Below, one piece after another: positions 53,691 through 63,213 of a DNA stretch of 64,000 nt (the first letter of the stretch is position 1; every line of letters starts with the position of its first letter). The translations under genes and the position numbers were made by a program. This DNA comes from Herbaspirillum sp. SJZ106 (GTDB lineage Bacteria; Pseudomonadota; Gammaproteobacteria; Burkholderiales; Burkholderiaceae_D), in the NCBI RefSeq assembly GCF_006715495.1, contig NZ_VFNI01000003.1, positions 372,001 to 436,000 of the forward strand, in the 5' to 3' direction. Below the pieces are notes generated by a model. It worked only from the letters and a program-made list of their open reading frames with translations, made no database searches and was not told where the DNA came from.

Positions 53691-55343
53691 CTACGGCCGC
53701 GCCAGCCGCGGTACGGCCATCGGCAGCGCCGGTACGGAGGTCGTCGCGATCTGGCGTTGCGGCGGCGCGCCGTCGCCGATCTTGAACACGGAAACCGCCT
53801 GGCTCAAGCGGTACGCCTGGTCGCGCAGGTTCTCGGCAGCGGCGGCGGCTTGCTCCACCAGCGCGGCGTTTTGCTGCGTGGTTTCATCGATGGAGTTGAT
53901 CGACTGGTTGAGCTGTTCGATGCCGCCGCTCTGTTCGCGGCTGGCCATGGTGATCTCGTTCATGGTGACCGCCATGCCCTGCACCGCGCTGCGTATTTCA
54001 TCCATCGCATGCGCCGTTTCGCGCACCAGCAGGTTGCCGCTTTCCACTTTGCTGCCGGAGTCGTCGATCAGGGTCTTGATGTCCTTGGCGGCCGCCGCCG
54101 AACGCTGCGCCAGCGTGCGCACTTCTGCCGCCACCACCGCGAAGCCGCGTCCCTGCTCGCCGGCGCGGGCGGCTTCCACCGCCGCATTGAGCGCCAGGAT
54201 ATTGGTCTGGAACGAGATGCCGTCGATCAGGCCGATGATGTCGACGATCTTGTTGGAGGCGGTGCTGATCTCTTCCATCGTCATGCCCATGCGCCGTACC
54301 GATTCGCTGCCGCGGTTGGCGATGTCCGAAGCCGATTGCGCCTGGCGGTCGGCATTGGCTGCCGAGTCGGCGTTCTGGCGTACCGTGGCGGCGAACTGTT
54401 CGACGCTGGAGGCGGTTTCTTCCAGGCTGGATGCCTGGGATTCGGTACGGCCGGAGAGGTCGAGGTTGCCGCTGGCGATTTCCTGCGTCGAGACCGCGAT
54501 CGATTCCACATTGCGCCGCACGTCGCCAATGATGGAGCGCAGGTTGACGTTGAGTTGTTGCAGCGCTTGCAGCAGCAGCCCCATGTCGCCGCGCCGGCTG
54601 GTGTCGACCTGCAGGTTGAGGTCGCCGCCGGCCAGGCCGTGCACGGTGCTGATGGCTTGTTTCAGCGGCGCCACGATGGCGGCGTGCAGCATGGCCCAGG
54701 AACCCAGCAGCAGCGCGATGCCGGCGACGGTGCCGGCCCATACCGGATAAGGGTTGGCGCCGGCCGTTTGCACGGCATGGCCGGCGATGAGGCCGCCGGT
54801 GCCAAACATCAGCGCGAGCACGGCCATGACCAGGCCCAACCTGCGTGCGATGGAGATGTTGCGCAGGTTCAGCAGCCAGCCGGCGAAACCGCCGCGCACG
54901 GCGGCGCCGCGCCGGATCCGCAGGCCGCCTGCCTGGCCGGCGCTGAAACGGCGGTAGACGGCGTCGGTCGCCTGCACCTGTTCGCGCGAAGGGCGTGTGC
55001 GCACCGACATGTAACCGACCGTCTGGCCGTTTTCGCGCACCGGCGTGACGTTGGCCTGGACCCAGTAGAAGTCGCCGTTCTTGCAGCGGTTCTTGACCAA
55101 ACCATTCCACGGCAGCCCCGCTTTGATCGTGGCCCACAAGTCGGCGAAGGCCTCGCGCGGCATGTCGGGATGGCGCACGATATTTTGCGGCGCGCCGATC
55201 AGCTCCTCTTCGGTGAAGCCGCTGATTTCAATGAAGTAAGGATTGACGTAGGTGATGTTGCCCTGGAGATCGGTCTTGGAGACGATGGATTTGCTGTCTT
55301 CCAGCAGACGTTCGACCGTGGTGACCGGCAGGTTCTTGCGCAT
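53691..55343 (-). CDS. Aer-like PAS-containing methyl-accepting chemotaxis protein
   Basis: 550 residues. PAS domain at residues 1-120 ([30 protein letters not shown], then [18 protein letters not shown]), typical of Aer with FAD. Two membrane spans near residues 150-210 follow ([20 protein letters not shown], then [11 protein letters not shown]). Next come a HAMP-like linker and the MCP signalling tip ([40 protein letters not shown]). It senses redox or oxygen and signals to CheA. Start ATG at 55343 (MRKNLPVTT). Confidence 0.92.
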   Translation of the reverse strand: MRKNLPVTTVERLLEDSKSIVSKTDLQGNITYVNPYFIEISGFTEEELIGAPQNIVRHPDMPREAFADLWATIKAGLPWNGLVKNRCKNGDFYWVQANVTPVRENGQTVGYMSVRTRPSREQVQATDAVYRRFSAGQAGGLRIRRGAAVRGGFAGWLLNLRNISIARRLGLVMAVLALMFGTGGLIAGHAVQTAGANPYPVWAGTVAGIALLLGSWAMLHAAIVAPLKQAISTVHGLAGGDLNLQVDTSRRGDMGLLLQALQQLNVNLRSIIGDVRRNVESIAVSTQEIASGNLDLSGRTESQASSLEETASSVEQFAATVRQNADSAANADRQAQSASDIANRGSESVRRMGMTMEEISTASNKIVDIIGLIDGISFQTNILALNAAVEAARAGEQGRGFAVVAAEVRTLAQRSAAAAKDIKTLIDDSGSKVESGNLLVRETAHAMDEIRSAVQGMAVTMNEITMASREQSGGIEQLNQSINSIDETTQQNAALVEQAAAAAENLRDQAYRLSQAVSVFKIGDGAPPQRQIATTSVPALPMAVPRLARP

Positions 55344-55431
55344 GCGATTTCCCCCTTGCGTTAGTGCGCCGGGCCCGCGCCGTTGGCTGGGCCGATGCAT
55401 ATAGTTATGGATACGGCGGCACTATCCCCTA

Positions 55432-55668
55432 ATGCCGCTGCCTGGCAAACTCAAACTATCGCTACTGCGTGCGGAACTGGATACGTTGGTAAGGCTTGGA
55501 ATGGATCACGCCGGCAAGCAACGCGAGGTCGCTTGCCGAGTTGGGCCAGAAGGCCTTTTTTTGATTTGGCGCGAGTCGTCATTGTTGGCAGATTTTCTTC
55601 GGTTTTTCAAGCGGTACCGGCCGCCGGCGCGGCGTATTGGCCTGAAAGTTGATCAAACTGCAATGTAA
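55432..55668 (+). CDS. Possible small basic protein
   Basis: 78 residues (MPLPGKLKLSLLRAELDTLV at the start; basic tail RYRPPARRIGL). Helical and plausible in composition, but no ribosome site or homology is evident, and the surrounding 590 bases contain no other gene. It could be chance. Confidence 0.3.
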   Translation: MPLPGKLKLSLLRAELDTLVRLGMDHAGKQREVACRVGPEGLFLIWRESSLLADFLRFFKRYRPPARRIGLKVDQTAM

Positions 55669-55935
55669 TGTGTTGTAAAAATATAAGTGATTAATGGTTA
55701 CGTATCGCCACGTGGGAAATATGCCGCGCCGCCAGGCGCCTTAAGGTGTTGGCAGTAGCTGGAACACCAAGCCTGGCGGCGCTGCTTCCACCGGCGGCAG
55801 TTGGTTGACGGCCACTTTCGTCATGCGTTGCCGGGATGGTTGAGGGCGCGGCAGGAGAAGGCGTGGAGAGGGTCGCTACATGGGCGATGGTGATAAAGTG
55901 AGCGCTTTTCCCATAGCCTTGCGCATTAGCATCCC

Positions 55936-56361
55936 ATGAGCACCCGACAGGAACCCATCTCCGACCTTATCGAACTGCGCGACATCATCCGCCAGTTTTC
56001 CGGCGAACGCGACTGGCTGCGTTTCCATACCCCGAAGAACCTTGCCATGGCGTTGTCGGTGGAGGCGGCGGAGCTGATGGAGCATTTCCAGTGGCTGCCC
56101 ACTGGTGCCGACCATGAGCTCGACGCCGCCGGCCGCGAAGGCATACGGCACGAGATGGCCGATGTGCTGGTCTACCTGATCCAGTTGGCCGATCATGTCG
56201 GCGTCGACCTGCACAGCGCGGTGCTGGAGAAGATTGAGCTGAACCGCCGCAAGTATCCGGTCGAGCTGGCGCGCGGCAGTTCACGGAAATATACGGCTTA
56301 CAGTGCCGACAGCGGCAAGGACGACACGACTAATCACAATGGCGGCGGCAGCGGCGGCTGA
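55936..56361 (+). CDS. MazG-like nucleotide pyrophosphohydrolase
   Basis: 141 residues, all-alpha MazG/RS21-C6 type. FHTPKNLAMALSVEAAELMEHFQWL and HEMADVLVYLIQLADHVGVDL carry the conserved EExxE-like and ExxD metal-site residues. It hydrolyses (d)NTPs, perhaps modified dCTP, to NMP and pyrophosphate. The Gly/Ser-rich tail (NHNGGGSGG) is disordered. Start ATG at 55936. Confidence 0.88.
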   Translation: MSTRQEPISDLIELRDIIRQFSGERDWLRFHTPKNLAMALSVEAAELMEHFQWLPTGADHELDAAGREGIRHEMADVLVYLIQLADHVGVDLHSAVLEKIELNRRKYPVELARGSSRKYTAYSADSGKDDTTNHNGGGSGG

Positions 56362-56422
56362 TGCCGCCATCGTTACCGCTGCCGTCTGATAACGCCAATG
56401 CCATCCCCGCAGGGAGCCCCCC

Positions 56423-58000
56423 TTGAATAATTGGAACGACGGATACGTCTTCGACATCGCCTACACCTACGGTTACTACCCCGGCATGAACCCGGCACGC
56501 CTGCCGCTGGCGTTCGCCTTCCACGGCCTGCGGGCGCCCGTCGTGCAGACGGCTTGCGAACTGGGGTTCGGCCAGGGCTTGTCGACCAACTTCCATGCCG
56601 CGGCATCGGGTACGCGCTGGTGGGGCAACGATTTCAATCCAATGCAAGCCGCTTTCGCCCAGGAGCTGGCCGCGGCCAGCGGCAGCGGCGCGCAGCTGGA
56701 AGACTCGAGCTTTTCGCACTTCTGCCGCCGCGAGGACCTGCCGGATTTCGATTTCATCGCGCTGCACGGCGTCTGGAGCTGGGTCTCGGAAGAAAACCGC
56801 GCCATCATCTTCGATTTCATCGACCGCAAGCTCAAGCCCGGCGGCGTGCTTTACATCAGCTACAACACCCAGCCCGGCTGGTCCGCCTTCATGCCGTTGC
56901 GCGACCTGATGGTGCAGCATACGCAGCAAGCCGGAAACGACGAACAGGCGCTGCCGACCGAAGCGCGCATCGATGCCGCGCTGGATTTCGCCGCCCGCAT
57001 GTTCGATGCCGACCCGGTGTACGCCCAGGCCAACCCGTTCATGCGCGACCGCCTGAAGATCCTGCAGCAGCAAGGCCGCGATTACCTGGCGCACGAATAC
57101 TTCAACCGCGACTGGCACGCCGAATCCTTCGCCCGGATGCACCAGCGCCTGTCGCAGGCCGGCCTGCAGTTCGCCTGCCCGGCCCACTACGCCGACCATC
57201 TCGACATGGCCAACCTGACGCCGGCGCAGCGGCAGTTCATGCAGGGCGTGGATGACGCGGTGATGCAGCAGAGCGTGCGCGACTTCATGGTCAACCAGCA
57301 GTTCCGGCGCGACTACTGGGTGCGCGACGGGCAGCGGCTGGACGAGCGCCAGCGGGTGCAGGCGCTGGCGCTGCAAAGCATCGTCTTGCTGACCGAGCCG
57401 GACAAGGTGCCGCTGACCATCCAGAACGTGGCCTCCGAGATCACCCTGAACCGGCTGATCTACGAACCCATCCTGCAGGCACTGAGCGACTACCAGCCGC
57501 ATACGCTGGTCGACCTGGCGGCGTCGCTGGCGCATCGCAACCTGAATTTGTCGCAAGTGCTCGACTCGGCGCTGATGCTGATCGGCACCGGCCATGCCGC
57601 GCCGCTGCCGGCCGAACCGGTCGAGCTGGCTGACGATGCGCGCGCGGAGATCGCGCGCCGTACCCGCGCGCTCAATGTGCATTTGCTGAACAAGGCGGCC
57701 CAGTCCGCGCCGTCGGCCATCGAAGGCGGCGTCGGCCACCTGTGCAGCCCGGTGACCGGCGGCGGGGTGGCGGTCGACCGCATCGGCCAGCTGTTCCTGC
57801 TGGCCTATCTGGAGCATGGCGAGCAGGTGGATGCATGGCCGGCGCTGGCATGGAAGCACATCAGTGCGCAAGGCAAGAAACTGGTGCGAGAGGGAGTACG
57901 GCTTGAAGGCGAGCAGGAAAACCTGGGCGAGCTGGCGACCCAGGCGCAGCTGTTCGCGCGTACCCGCCTGCCGCTGTTGCGCGCGCTGCAGGTCGTGTGA
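56423..58000 (+). CDS. SAM-dependent methyltransferase with methyltransferase regulatory domain
   Basis: 525 residues. The N-terminal Rossmann part has TACELGFGQGLSTNFHAAAS as motif I and GNDFNPMQAAFAQ after it; FIALHGVWSWVSEENR and KLKPGGVLYISYNTQPGW follow. The region after residue 200 (MHQRLSQAGLQFACPAHYADHLDMANLTP) matches the MethyTransf_Reg domain. Substrate unknown; such proteins are often annotated as class I methyltransferases of glycan or protein modification loci. TTG start at 56423 with GGGAG eight bases upstream. Confidence 0.85.
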   Translation: MNNWNDGYVFDIAYTYGYYPGMNPARLPLAFAFHGLRAPVVQTACELGFGQGLSTNFHAAASGTRWWGNDFNPMQAAFAQELAAASGSGAQLEDSSFSHFCRREDLPDFDFIALHGVWSWVSEENRAIIFDFIDRKLKPGGVLYISYNTQPGWSAFMPLRDLMVQHTQQAGNDEQALPTEARIDAALDFAARMFDADPVYAQANPFMRDRLKILQQQGRDYLAHEYFNRDWHAESFARMHQRLSQAGLQFACPAHYADHLDMANLTPAQRQFMQGVDDAVMQQSVRDFMVNQQFRRDYWVRDGQRLDERQRVQALALQSIVLLTEPDKVPLTIQNVASEITLNRLIYEPILQALSDYQPHTLVDLAASLAHRNLNLSQVLDSALMLIGTGHAAPLPAEPVELADDARAEIARRTRALNVHLLNKAAQSAPSAIEGGVGHLCSPVTGGGVAVDRIGQLFLLAYLEHGEQVDAWPALAWKHISAQGKKLVREGVRLEGEQENLGELATQAQLFARTRLPLLRALQVV

Positions 58001-58086
58001 CCGGCGCGCGAGCGGCGTGGATAAAGCGTTACACCGGCCGACAGGGGGTTACGCAGGCCAGCCATCTGCCTGAAGCCTGAATGTTG

Positions 58087-58122
58087 AAAAAGCCGCGCAT
58101 CGGATGATGCGCGGCTTTTTTT
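58087..58122. terminator. Bidirectional terminator
   Basis: Stem AGCCGCGCATC (58091-58101) with GATGCGCGGCT (58106-58116), GGAT loop, A's before and seven T's after. Serves the methyltransferase gene and the converging exported-protein gene. Confidence 0.93.
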
Positions 58123-58149
58123 GTCGGCAGGCTCAGAACCTGTTCAGGC

Positions 58150-58653
58150 TCAGGGCTGTTGCGGCGCCGGCACCAGGTACTTGGACTTGGCGCAGTACAT
58201 CTTGGCGTTGGTATCGTTGTAGACGATCTTGCTGCCCGCCTGCGAATGGCGTACCGGATAAGCGGAATTGTCTTCCGGCGTGAAGCGTATGCCCACAGTC
58301 GAACTGATGGCGTCGGTCAGCCTGACCGGGGTGGCGTTGAAGAAGGCGCCGATGAAGTCGGCCTGGCTGTTGCTGTCGTTGACCAGCAGGTCGGTGACCT
58401 GCACCCCCCACAGGTTGACATTGGTGGCCTTGAACCAGTAGGCGCCGCCTTCGGTCTTGTACGGAGGGCCGAAGGCTTCGTAGAGGTAGTCGTAGAAATA
58501 TTTGCTGTTGAGCTGGTTCAGGCACAGCAGGGCATTGCCGACTTCGATGCCGAAGCTGGGTTGCGGCGCGGCTTGCGCAACCGGGCCCACGCCGGCCGAA
58601 CAGGCCAGCGCCAGCGCCGGCAGGCTTGCGGCCAGGCGACGTACGATTTTCAA
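58150..58653 (-). CDS. Exported hypothetical protein
   Basis: 167 residues with a Sec signal (MKIVRRLAASLPALALACSA, cleavage near AQA-APQ). The mature part has two Cys (NALLCLNQLN, KMYCAKSK) that could pair. Motif-like stretches FGIEVGNALLCLNQ and YWFKATNVNLWGVQV. Family not recognised. An inverted repeat lies about 40 bases upstream (58697-58738). Confidence 0.75.
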   Translation of the reverse strand: MKIVRRLAASLPALALACSAGVGPVAQAAPQPSFGIEVGNALLCLNQLNSKYFYDYLYEAFGPPYKTEGGAYWFKATNVNLWGVQVTDLLVNDSNSQADFIGAFFNATPVRLTDAISSTVGIRFTPEDNSAYPVRHSQAGSKIVYNDTNAKMYCAKSKYLVPAPQQP

Positions 58654-58696
58654 ACAAGCTCCCGAGGATGATGCCGGATCGGCTGGTTGTCACTTT

Positions 58697-58738
58697 GGAA
58701 CCTGTTTCCGCTCCCGGCAGGGCGCGCGAACAGGTTCC
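58697..58738. repeat. Inverted repeat of GGAACCTGTT, upstream of an exported-protein gene
   Basis: Arms GGAACCTGTT (58697-58706) and AACAGGTTCC (58729-58738). The core GAACCTGTT also occurs at 58136 and 60703, and inverted at 58811, all between genes. Confidence 0.55.
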
Positions 58739-58827
58739 TGACCATCGTGTATGGTCGTGGGAGTCGATTGTAGGTGGCTTTGCCGATTTTTTCCAATCGG
58801 CATGATCGGCAACAGGTTCTTGGCGCC

Positions 58828-59274
58828 TCAGCGTGCGCTTCTGAGCATGCGTTCGCCGCGCGCCGAGGGGCCGGTCGCCGTAGGGTGTCGCTGCGCCAGG
58901 CTGCCCAGGCCGTCGAGGAAGGAGGCGATGCCGGTTCCCTTGACCAGCACGCAAGGCTTGCCCAGCTTCTTGCAGGTGCTTTTGACCAGGTGATAGGCGT
59001 TGTGGCTGATGTTGCCGGAGGCGCAGATCACGATGTCGGCCGCGGCCAGCATCGGCGCCAGGCGGTGCAGGTTGTCTTCGCGGCCGCCGTCGTGGTGGAT
59101 GAAGCGGCCGTCGCGCGTTTCGATCTCGGCGCGGTAGTGGTTGCGCGCCCCGGTCAAGCCGCCCACGCACAGCACACAGCGGTCGTCCAGTGAAATGCGC
59201 ACGGCAGGCTGGGGAGCGAGGGCGGATGGCGCAGGCGCACGGCCTGCCTTGGTGCGGCGGTTTTCTTTTCGCAT
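58828..59274 (-). CDS. DUF2325 protein
   Basis: 148 residues. VLCVGGLTGARNHYRAEIETRDGRFIHHDGGREDN, then DIVICASGNISHNAYHLVKSTCKKLGKPCVLVKGTG: the DUF2325 pattern (G-G, H-x-H-x-G, C-x-x-x-H). Function unknown; resembles a P-loop-like nucleotide fold. Start ATG at 59274 (MRKENRRTK). Confidence 0.85.
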   Translation of the reverse strand: MRKENRRTKAGRAPAPSALAPQPAVRISLDDRCVLCVGGLTGARNHYRAEIETRDGRFIHHDGGREDNLHRLAPMLAAADIVICASGNISHNAYHLVKSTCKKLGKPCVLVKGTGIASFLDGLGSLAQRHPTATGPSARGERMLRSAR

Positions 59275-59386
59275 GGGGTGGCCCGGAAACGATAACGGCT
59301 CAAGCCTAACCCTGCGGCTACCCCGGACGAACGAATGAATTTGCATCTGCATATGCGGTTTGCGCCGCCATGCGCCGCGCGCTGCG

Positions 59387-60091
59387 TTATTGCAGCGTCG
59401 AGCCCTGTTCCTTGCGGTCGCGCCGCATGGCGCGCACGAAGTCGGCCAGGCGGCGGCCGTCGCGATCGGGATAGTGGCCTTGTTCGTTGAGCTGCTGCAC
59501 ACGGTCCAGGCGGAACGAGCGGAAGTCGTTGCGCGCTTCGCACCATGCGGCCAGCAGCCAGCTGCCGCCGAAGAAAGCCAGCGCCAGCGGCCAGACCACC
59601 CGCTGGCTGGCGCGTTGCTGGGCGTCCGAATAATCCAGGAGCAGCTTGTGGCGGCTGCTGATGGCCTGGCGTATCCGTTCCAGGCATTCGCCTTGCTGCG
59701 GATCCATTTGCGTGTCGGGCGCGAACAGCGGCGTGGCCTCGACGAAGTCGCGCTTGTCGCGCGGCAGCGCCAGCACCACCTTGGCCAGCGCGGAGGCGGC
59801 CGAGGCCGACAATTGCGGGCCGCCCCAGGCTTGCACCATGCGCATGCCGATCACCAGCGCATCGATTTCATCGGCATTGAACATCAGCGGCGGCAAGTCG
59901 TAACCGGGTTTGATGCGATAGCCGACGCCGGCCTCGCCATCCACCGGCACGCCCGACAGCGAGAGATCGCGAATGTCGCGGTAGACCGTGCGTTCCGAAA
60001 CCGACAACCATTCGGCCAACTGGCGCGCGGTGGTGAGCCTGCGCCCGCGCAGGTATTGGGTGATCTGGAACAGTCGGTCGGCTCGGCGCAT
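59387..60091 (-). CDS. YafY-type HTH/WYL transcriptional regulator
   Basis: 234 residues. HTH_11-type winged helix at the N-terminus (MRRADRLFQITQYLRGRRLT, then QLAEWLSVSERTVYRDIRDLSLSGVPVDG). A WYL domain follows (LLDYSDAQQRASQRVVWPLALAFFGGSWLLAAWCEARNDFRSFRLDRV). The neighbour downstream in opposite reading order is a VOC gene, but the regulator's target is unknown. Start ATG at 60091. Confidence 0.9.
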   Translation of the reverse strand: MRRADRLFQITQYLRGRRLTTARQLAEWLSVSERTVYRDIRDLSLSGVPVDGEAGVGYRIKPGYDLPPLMFNADEIDALVIGMRMVQAWGGPQLSASAASALAKVVLALPRDKRDFVEATPLFAPDTQMDPQQGECLERIRQAISSRHKLLLDYSDAQQRASQRVVWPLALAFFGGSWLLAAWCEARNDFRSFRLDRVQQLNEQGHYPDRDGRRLADFVRAMRRDRKEQGSTLQ

Positions 60092-60224
60092 GGGAGGCAG
60101 GGAAAATGCGGTGCGCGCCATTCTGGCACGCACCGGCCGGCTTCGCCACCAGCTTCGATGTTGCTGTGCAATGCGGCCGCGATGGGGCGCGCATATCGTT
60201 GTCGTCCGCTTGCGCCGGCGATGC

Positions 60225-60596
60225 TCAGTTCATCGCGTGCAGTGCGACCCGGTTGCCTTCGGTGTCGATGAACTGGCAGATATAGCCCAGCTCCTTGGGC
60301 AGTTGGGTTTTCTCCATGGCGATCTTGCCGCCGGCGGCTTCGATGCGGTCGATCACGGCCTGGATCGACGGGCCGGCATCCAGATACACCAGCGTGCCCT
60401 GGGACGAAGGCTCGATCCAGTCGCCGCCGGTCAGGCAGCCGATGGACTGGCCGTCATCGCGGATGAAGATCGCCATGGGCGATTCTTCCTCCAGGCTTTC
60501 CAGGCGCAGCTTGGTGGCGAACACGGTTTCGTAGAAACGGGCGGCGCGGGTCAGGTCCTTGGTGGCGATTTCGAACCAGTTGACGTTGGTTTGCAT
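60225..60596 (-). CDS. VOC-family protein (glyoxalase/bleomycin-resistance-like)
   Basis: 123 residues: two beta-alpha-beta-beta-beta repeats, VNWFEIATKDLTRAARFYETVF and TLVYLDAGPSIQAVIDRIEAAGGKIAME, ending FIDTEGNRVALHAMN. This is the PhnB/glyoxalase-like fold, metal residues not all conserved. Activity unknown. Lies immediately upstream of the WYL regulator on the same strand. Start ATG at 60596 with GGAAG upstream. Confidence 0.85.
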   Translation of the reverse strand: MQTNVNWFEIATKDLTRAARFYETVFATKLRLESLEEESPMAIFIRDDGQSIGCLTGGDWIEPSSQGTLVYLDAGPSIQAVIDRIEAAGGKIAMEKTQLPKELGYICQFIDTEGNRVALHAMN

Positions 60597-60669
60597 GGTG
60601 TCTTCCTTTCGTTGTGCATGTGGTTGAGGATGCCGCCGATGGCGGGCGGCATGCGACGCATCATGCAGG

Positions 60670-60701
60670 CAGGCTCCTGACAGCGTGGTGTCAGGAGCCT
60701 G
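60670..60701. repeat. Perfect 13-bp hairpin downstream of the symporter gene
   Basis: CAGGCTCCTGACA (60670-60682) and TGTCAGGAGCCTG (60689-60701) with a six-base loop. No T tract on either strand, so its role as terminator is unclear. Confidence 0.7.
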
Positions 60702-60742
60702 AGAACCTGTTTGTCGAAGAAAGGAAAAACCGGAGACGAAAT

Positions 60743-61753
60743 TCAGCGGCCGGCGCCGGCTACGGCCGGGGCGCTGTCGGTCTGGTTCTGCTCCTGGCGC
60801 TCGTGTTGTTCGGCATAACGGCGCGCCAGCACGGCGCACAGCATCAGCTGCATCTGGTGGAACAGCATGATGGGCAAGAGCACGATGGCCGCGCCGCTGC
60901 CGGCAAACAGCACCGAGGCGATCGGAATGCCCGAGGCCAGCGACTTCTTGGAGCCGCAGAACACCAGCACGATCTCATCGCCGCGCGGCATCTTCAGGGC
61001 CCGCGCGCCATAGGTGGTGATCAGCAGCACCGCGCCCAGCAGCACCGCGTTGACCAGCAGCAGCAGCGCCAGCTGGCCGGGCGGGAACAGGTGCCAGATG
61101 CCTTGCGCCACGGCGGCGCTGAAGGCGGCGTATACCGACAGCAGGATGCCGCCGCGGTCGACCACGTTGACAATCACCTTGTGACGGTTGATCCAGGCGC
61201 CGATCCACGGACGCAGCAGGTTGCCCAGCACGAACGGCAGCAGCAATTGCAGCAGGATGCTGAGCACCTGCGACAAGCCGCTGCCTTCATGGTGGCGATG
61301 CAGCAGCAGGGTCACCAGCAGCGGCGTGACCACGATGCCCAGCAGGTTGGACGCGGTGGCGCCGCAGATCGCCGCCGGCACGTTGCCGCGCGCGATCGAG
61401 GTGAAGCCGATCGACGATTGGACCGTGGACGACAGGGTGCAGACGAACAGCACCCCCATCCACAATTGCGGCGTCAGCAGGTCCGGCGCCGCGGCTTTCA
61501 GCGCCAGCCCCAGCAATGGAAACAGGATGAAGGTCGAGGCCAGCGTCAGCAGGTGCAGCCTGGGTTGCTTGAGGCCGGAGATCGCCGCCTCGCGCGACAG
61601 CTTGGCGCCGTGCAGGAAGAACAGCAGCGAGATCGCCACGTTGCTGGCCACATGCATGAAGCCCTCGAAACGGCCGGTGGCCGGCAGCAGCGTGGCCAGC
61701 AGCACGGTGCCGATGAGCAGTTGGGTGAAGCGGTCGGGGAGGAAGCGTTTCAT
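60743..61753 (-). CDS. Bile acid:sodium symporter family protein (YfeH-like)
   Basis: 336 residues, about ten hydrophobic spans. MKRFLPDRFTQLLIGTVLLATLLP, then FLHGAKLSREAAISGLKQPRLHL and FVCTLSSTVQSSIGFTSIARGN are SBF family motifs. VFCGSKKSLASGIPIASVLF marks the second half. Transport substrate unknown. Divergent from the LysR gene. Start ATG at 61753. Confidence 0.9.
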   Translation of the reverse strand: MKRFLPDRFTQLLIGTVLLATLLPATGRFEGFMHVASNVAISLLFFLHGAKLSREAAISGLKQPRLHLLTLASTFILFPLLGLALKAAAPDLLTPQLWMGVLFVCTLSSTVQSSIGFTSIARGNVPAAICGATASNLLGIVVTPLLVTLLLHRHHEGSGLSQVLSILLQLLLPFVLGNLLRPWIGAWINRHKVIVNVVDRGGILLSVYAAFSAAVAQGIWHLFPPGQLALLLLVNAVLLGAVLLITTYGARALKMPRGDEIVLVFCGSKKSLASGIPIASVLFAGSGAAIVLLPIMLFHQMQLMLCAVLARRYAEQHERQEQNQTDSAPAVAGAGR

Positions 61754-61892
61754 GGCAATGGACGGGGTTCGGCGGTTTTCCGCCATGATAGGAAATCGTA
61801 TGGCTATCGGGAACCCCTTTGATCGCGTTGACTGTGATCGGAAAATTCGATGACAATGGCATCTCTTCCAACGTTGCCGATGGCGCCCCATC
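61754..61892. promoter_or_regulatory. Divergent promoter region of symporter and LysR regulator
   Basis: 139 bases. A direct repeat TGATCG lies at 61820-61825 and 61835-61840, 15 bases apart. This is the kind of site a LysR protein could use, but no T-N11-A box is certain. Confidence 0.4.
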
Positions 61893-62741
61893 ATGCTCAA
61901 TCCCGTCTGGCTGCAGACCTTTACCACCGCCGCCGCTTCCCGCAGCTTCACCGAGGCCGGGCGCCAGCTCGGGCTGACGCAATCGAGCGTGAGCGACCAT
62001 ATCCGGCGGCTGGAAGAAAGCGTGGGGCGGCGCCTGTTCGTGCGCGACACCCATTCCCTGGCCCTGACCGCCGATGGCGAGAGCTTGCTGGTGCATGCGC
62101 GCCTGATCCTGCAAGCGTATGCCCGCGCCGAGGCCCAGTTCAGCGGCGAGCGCTTGCGCGGCCGGGTGCGCTTCGGCACTTCCGACGACCTTGCCATGGG
62201 GCCGCTGCCGGACATGCTGGCGGCTTTCCGCAGCCAGCATCCGGAAGTCGAGCTGGAGATCACCATTGGCCTCACCAGCGAGCTGTATGCCTTGCTCGAC
62301 CAGGGCAAGCTGGATTTGCTGGTGGGCAAGCGGCGCAGCGGCGAATCGCGCGGGCACAGCATGTTTTCCACGCCGATGCAGTGGCTCACCCGGCCGGAGA
62401 CGCAGGTCGACCTGTCGCAGCCGCTGCCGCTGATCCTGTTGCCCGAGCCCAGCATCACCCGTGCCGCCACGCTGCAGGCGCTGGGCAAGTCGGGCCACCA
62501 TTGGCGCATCGTCTGCACCAGCGGCAGCCATGCCGGTTGCATGGCGGCAGCGCGCGGCGGCCTGGGGCTGTCGGCCTTGCCGCAGCATCTGGCCTCGCGC
62601 GACCTCACGGTACCGCTCAACAATGCCAGCCTGCCGCTGCTGCCCGATGTGGAATATGTGGCGCTGACGGCGCGCCGCTTGTCGCGGCCGGCGGATACGC
62701 TGTACCAGATCCTGATGTCCAGCCGCCTGAGCCGGGGTTGA
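61893..62741 (+). CDS. LysR-family transcriptional regulator
   Basis: 282 residues. HTH: VWLQTFTTAAASRSFTEAGRQLGLTQSSVSDHIRRLEESVGRRLFVR at residues 5-50. The effector domain starts LRGRVRFGTSDDLAMGPLPDML. Divergent from the symporter gene, so it probably controls that gene and itself. Start ATG at 61893. Confidence 0.92.
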   Translation: MLNPVWLQTFTTAAASRSFTEAGRQLGLTQSSVSDHIRRLEESVGRRLFVRDTHSLALTADGESLLVHARLILQAYARAEAQFSGERLRGRVRFGTSDDLAMGPLPDMLAAFRSQHPEVELEITIGLTSELYALLDQGKLDLLVGKRRSGESRGHSMFSTPMQWLTRPETQVDLSQPLPLILLPEPSITRAATLQALGKSGHHWRIVCTSGSHAGCMAAARGGLGLSALPQHLASRDLTVPLNNASLPLLPDVEYVALTARRLSRPADTLYQILMSSRLSRG

Positions 62742-62804
62742 ATGGTCTGAGCTTGCGCCTGGCGGCGTTGATCGGCGCTTAGTTGGGGCGCTTGGTCGTG
62801 GCGT

Positions 62805-63200
62805 TTAGTCGGCGTCGACCACCAGCGCGGGCCGGTCCAGTGCGCGGATGCGGCGGTCGACGAAGTAGCCGCCGGCTTCGGTATAGCGCAGGTAATGGCG
62901 GCCGCACAGCGTACAGCGCGCCACGTTGCAGCGGTTATAGGGAAAGTAGCGCGGCGCCACCGGCGCTTGCGGCCAGTCGTAGCGTGTGCCGTCGGGGTGG
63001 TATTCGGCGAAGGTGGGTTCGTCGTAGGGATCGGCGACCAGCGTGCCGATGTCGGCCAGTTGCTGTTCCGGCAGCGCCAGCGGCAGGCTGATCCAGCCGG
63101 CGGCGTCGACGCCGCGGCAATTGCATGCCTGGGTCACGGCGGCGGAGATCTGCGCCAATGTGCGCAGCTCGGCCGCGCCGAGCCTGGGGAGGTCTGCCAT
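62805..63200 (-). CDS. Conserved hypothetical protein with Cys-rich segment
   Basis: 131 residues, not recognised by function. YNRCNVARCTLCGRHYLRYTEAGGYFVDRRI contains C-x4-C-x2-C and a His, likely a zinc site. The N-terminus has ITQACNCRGVDAAGW-like cysteines. Upstream neighbour is the FapA-like gene 13 bases away, so the two may be co-transcribed. Start ATG at 63200. Confidence 0.7.
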   Translation of the reverse strand: MADLPRLGAAELRTLAQISAAVTQACNCRGVDAAGWISLPLALPEQQLADIGTLVADPYDEPTFAEYHPDGTRYDWPQAPVAPRYFPYNRCNVARCTLCGRHYLRYTEAGGYFVDRRIRALDRPALVVDAD

Positions 63201-63213
63201 AGGTAAAAGGATC

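Noticed and set aside
53682..55364. Plus-strand open frame of 560 codons
   Set aside because: Antisense of the Aer-like receptor; no recognisable motif.
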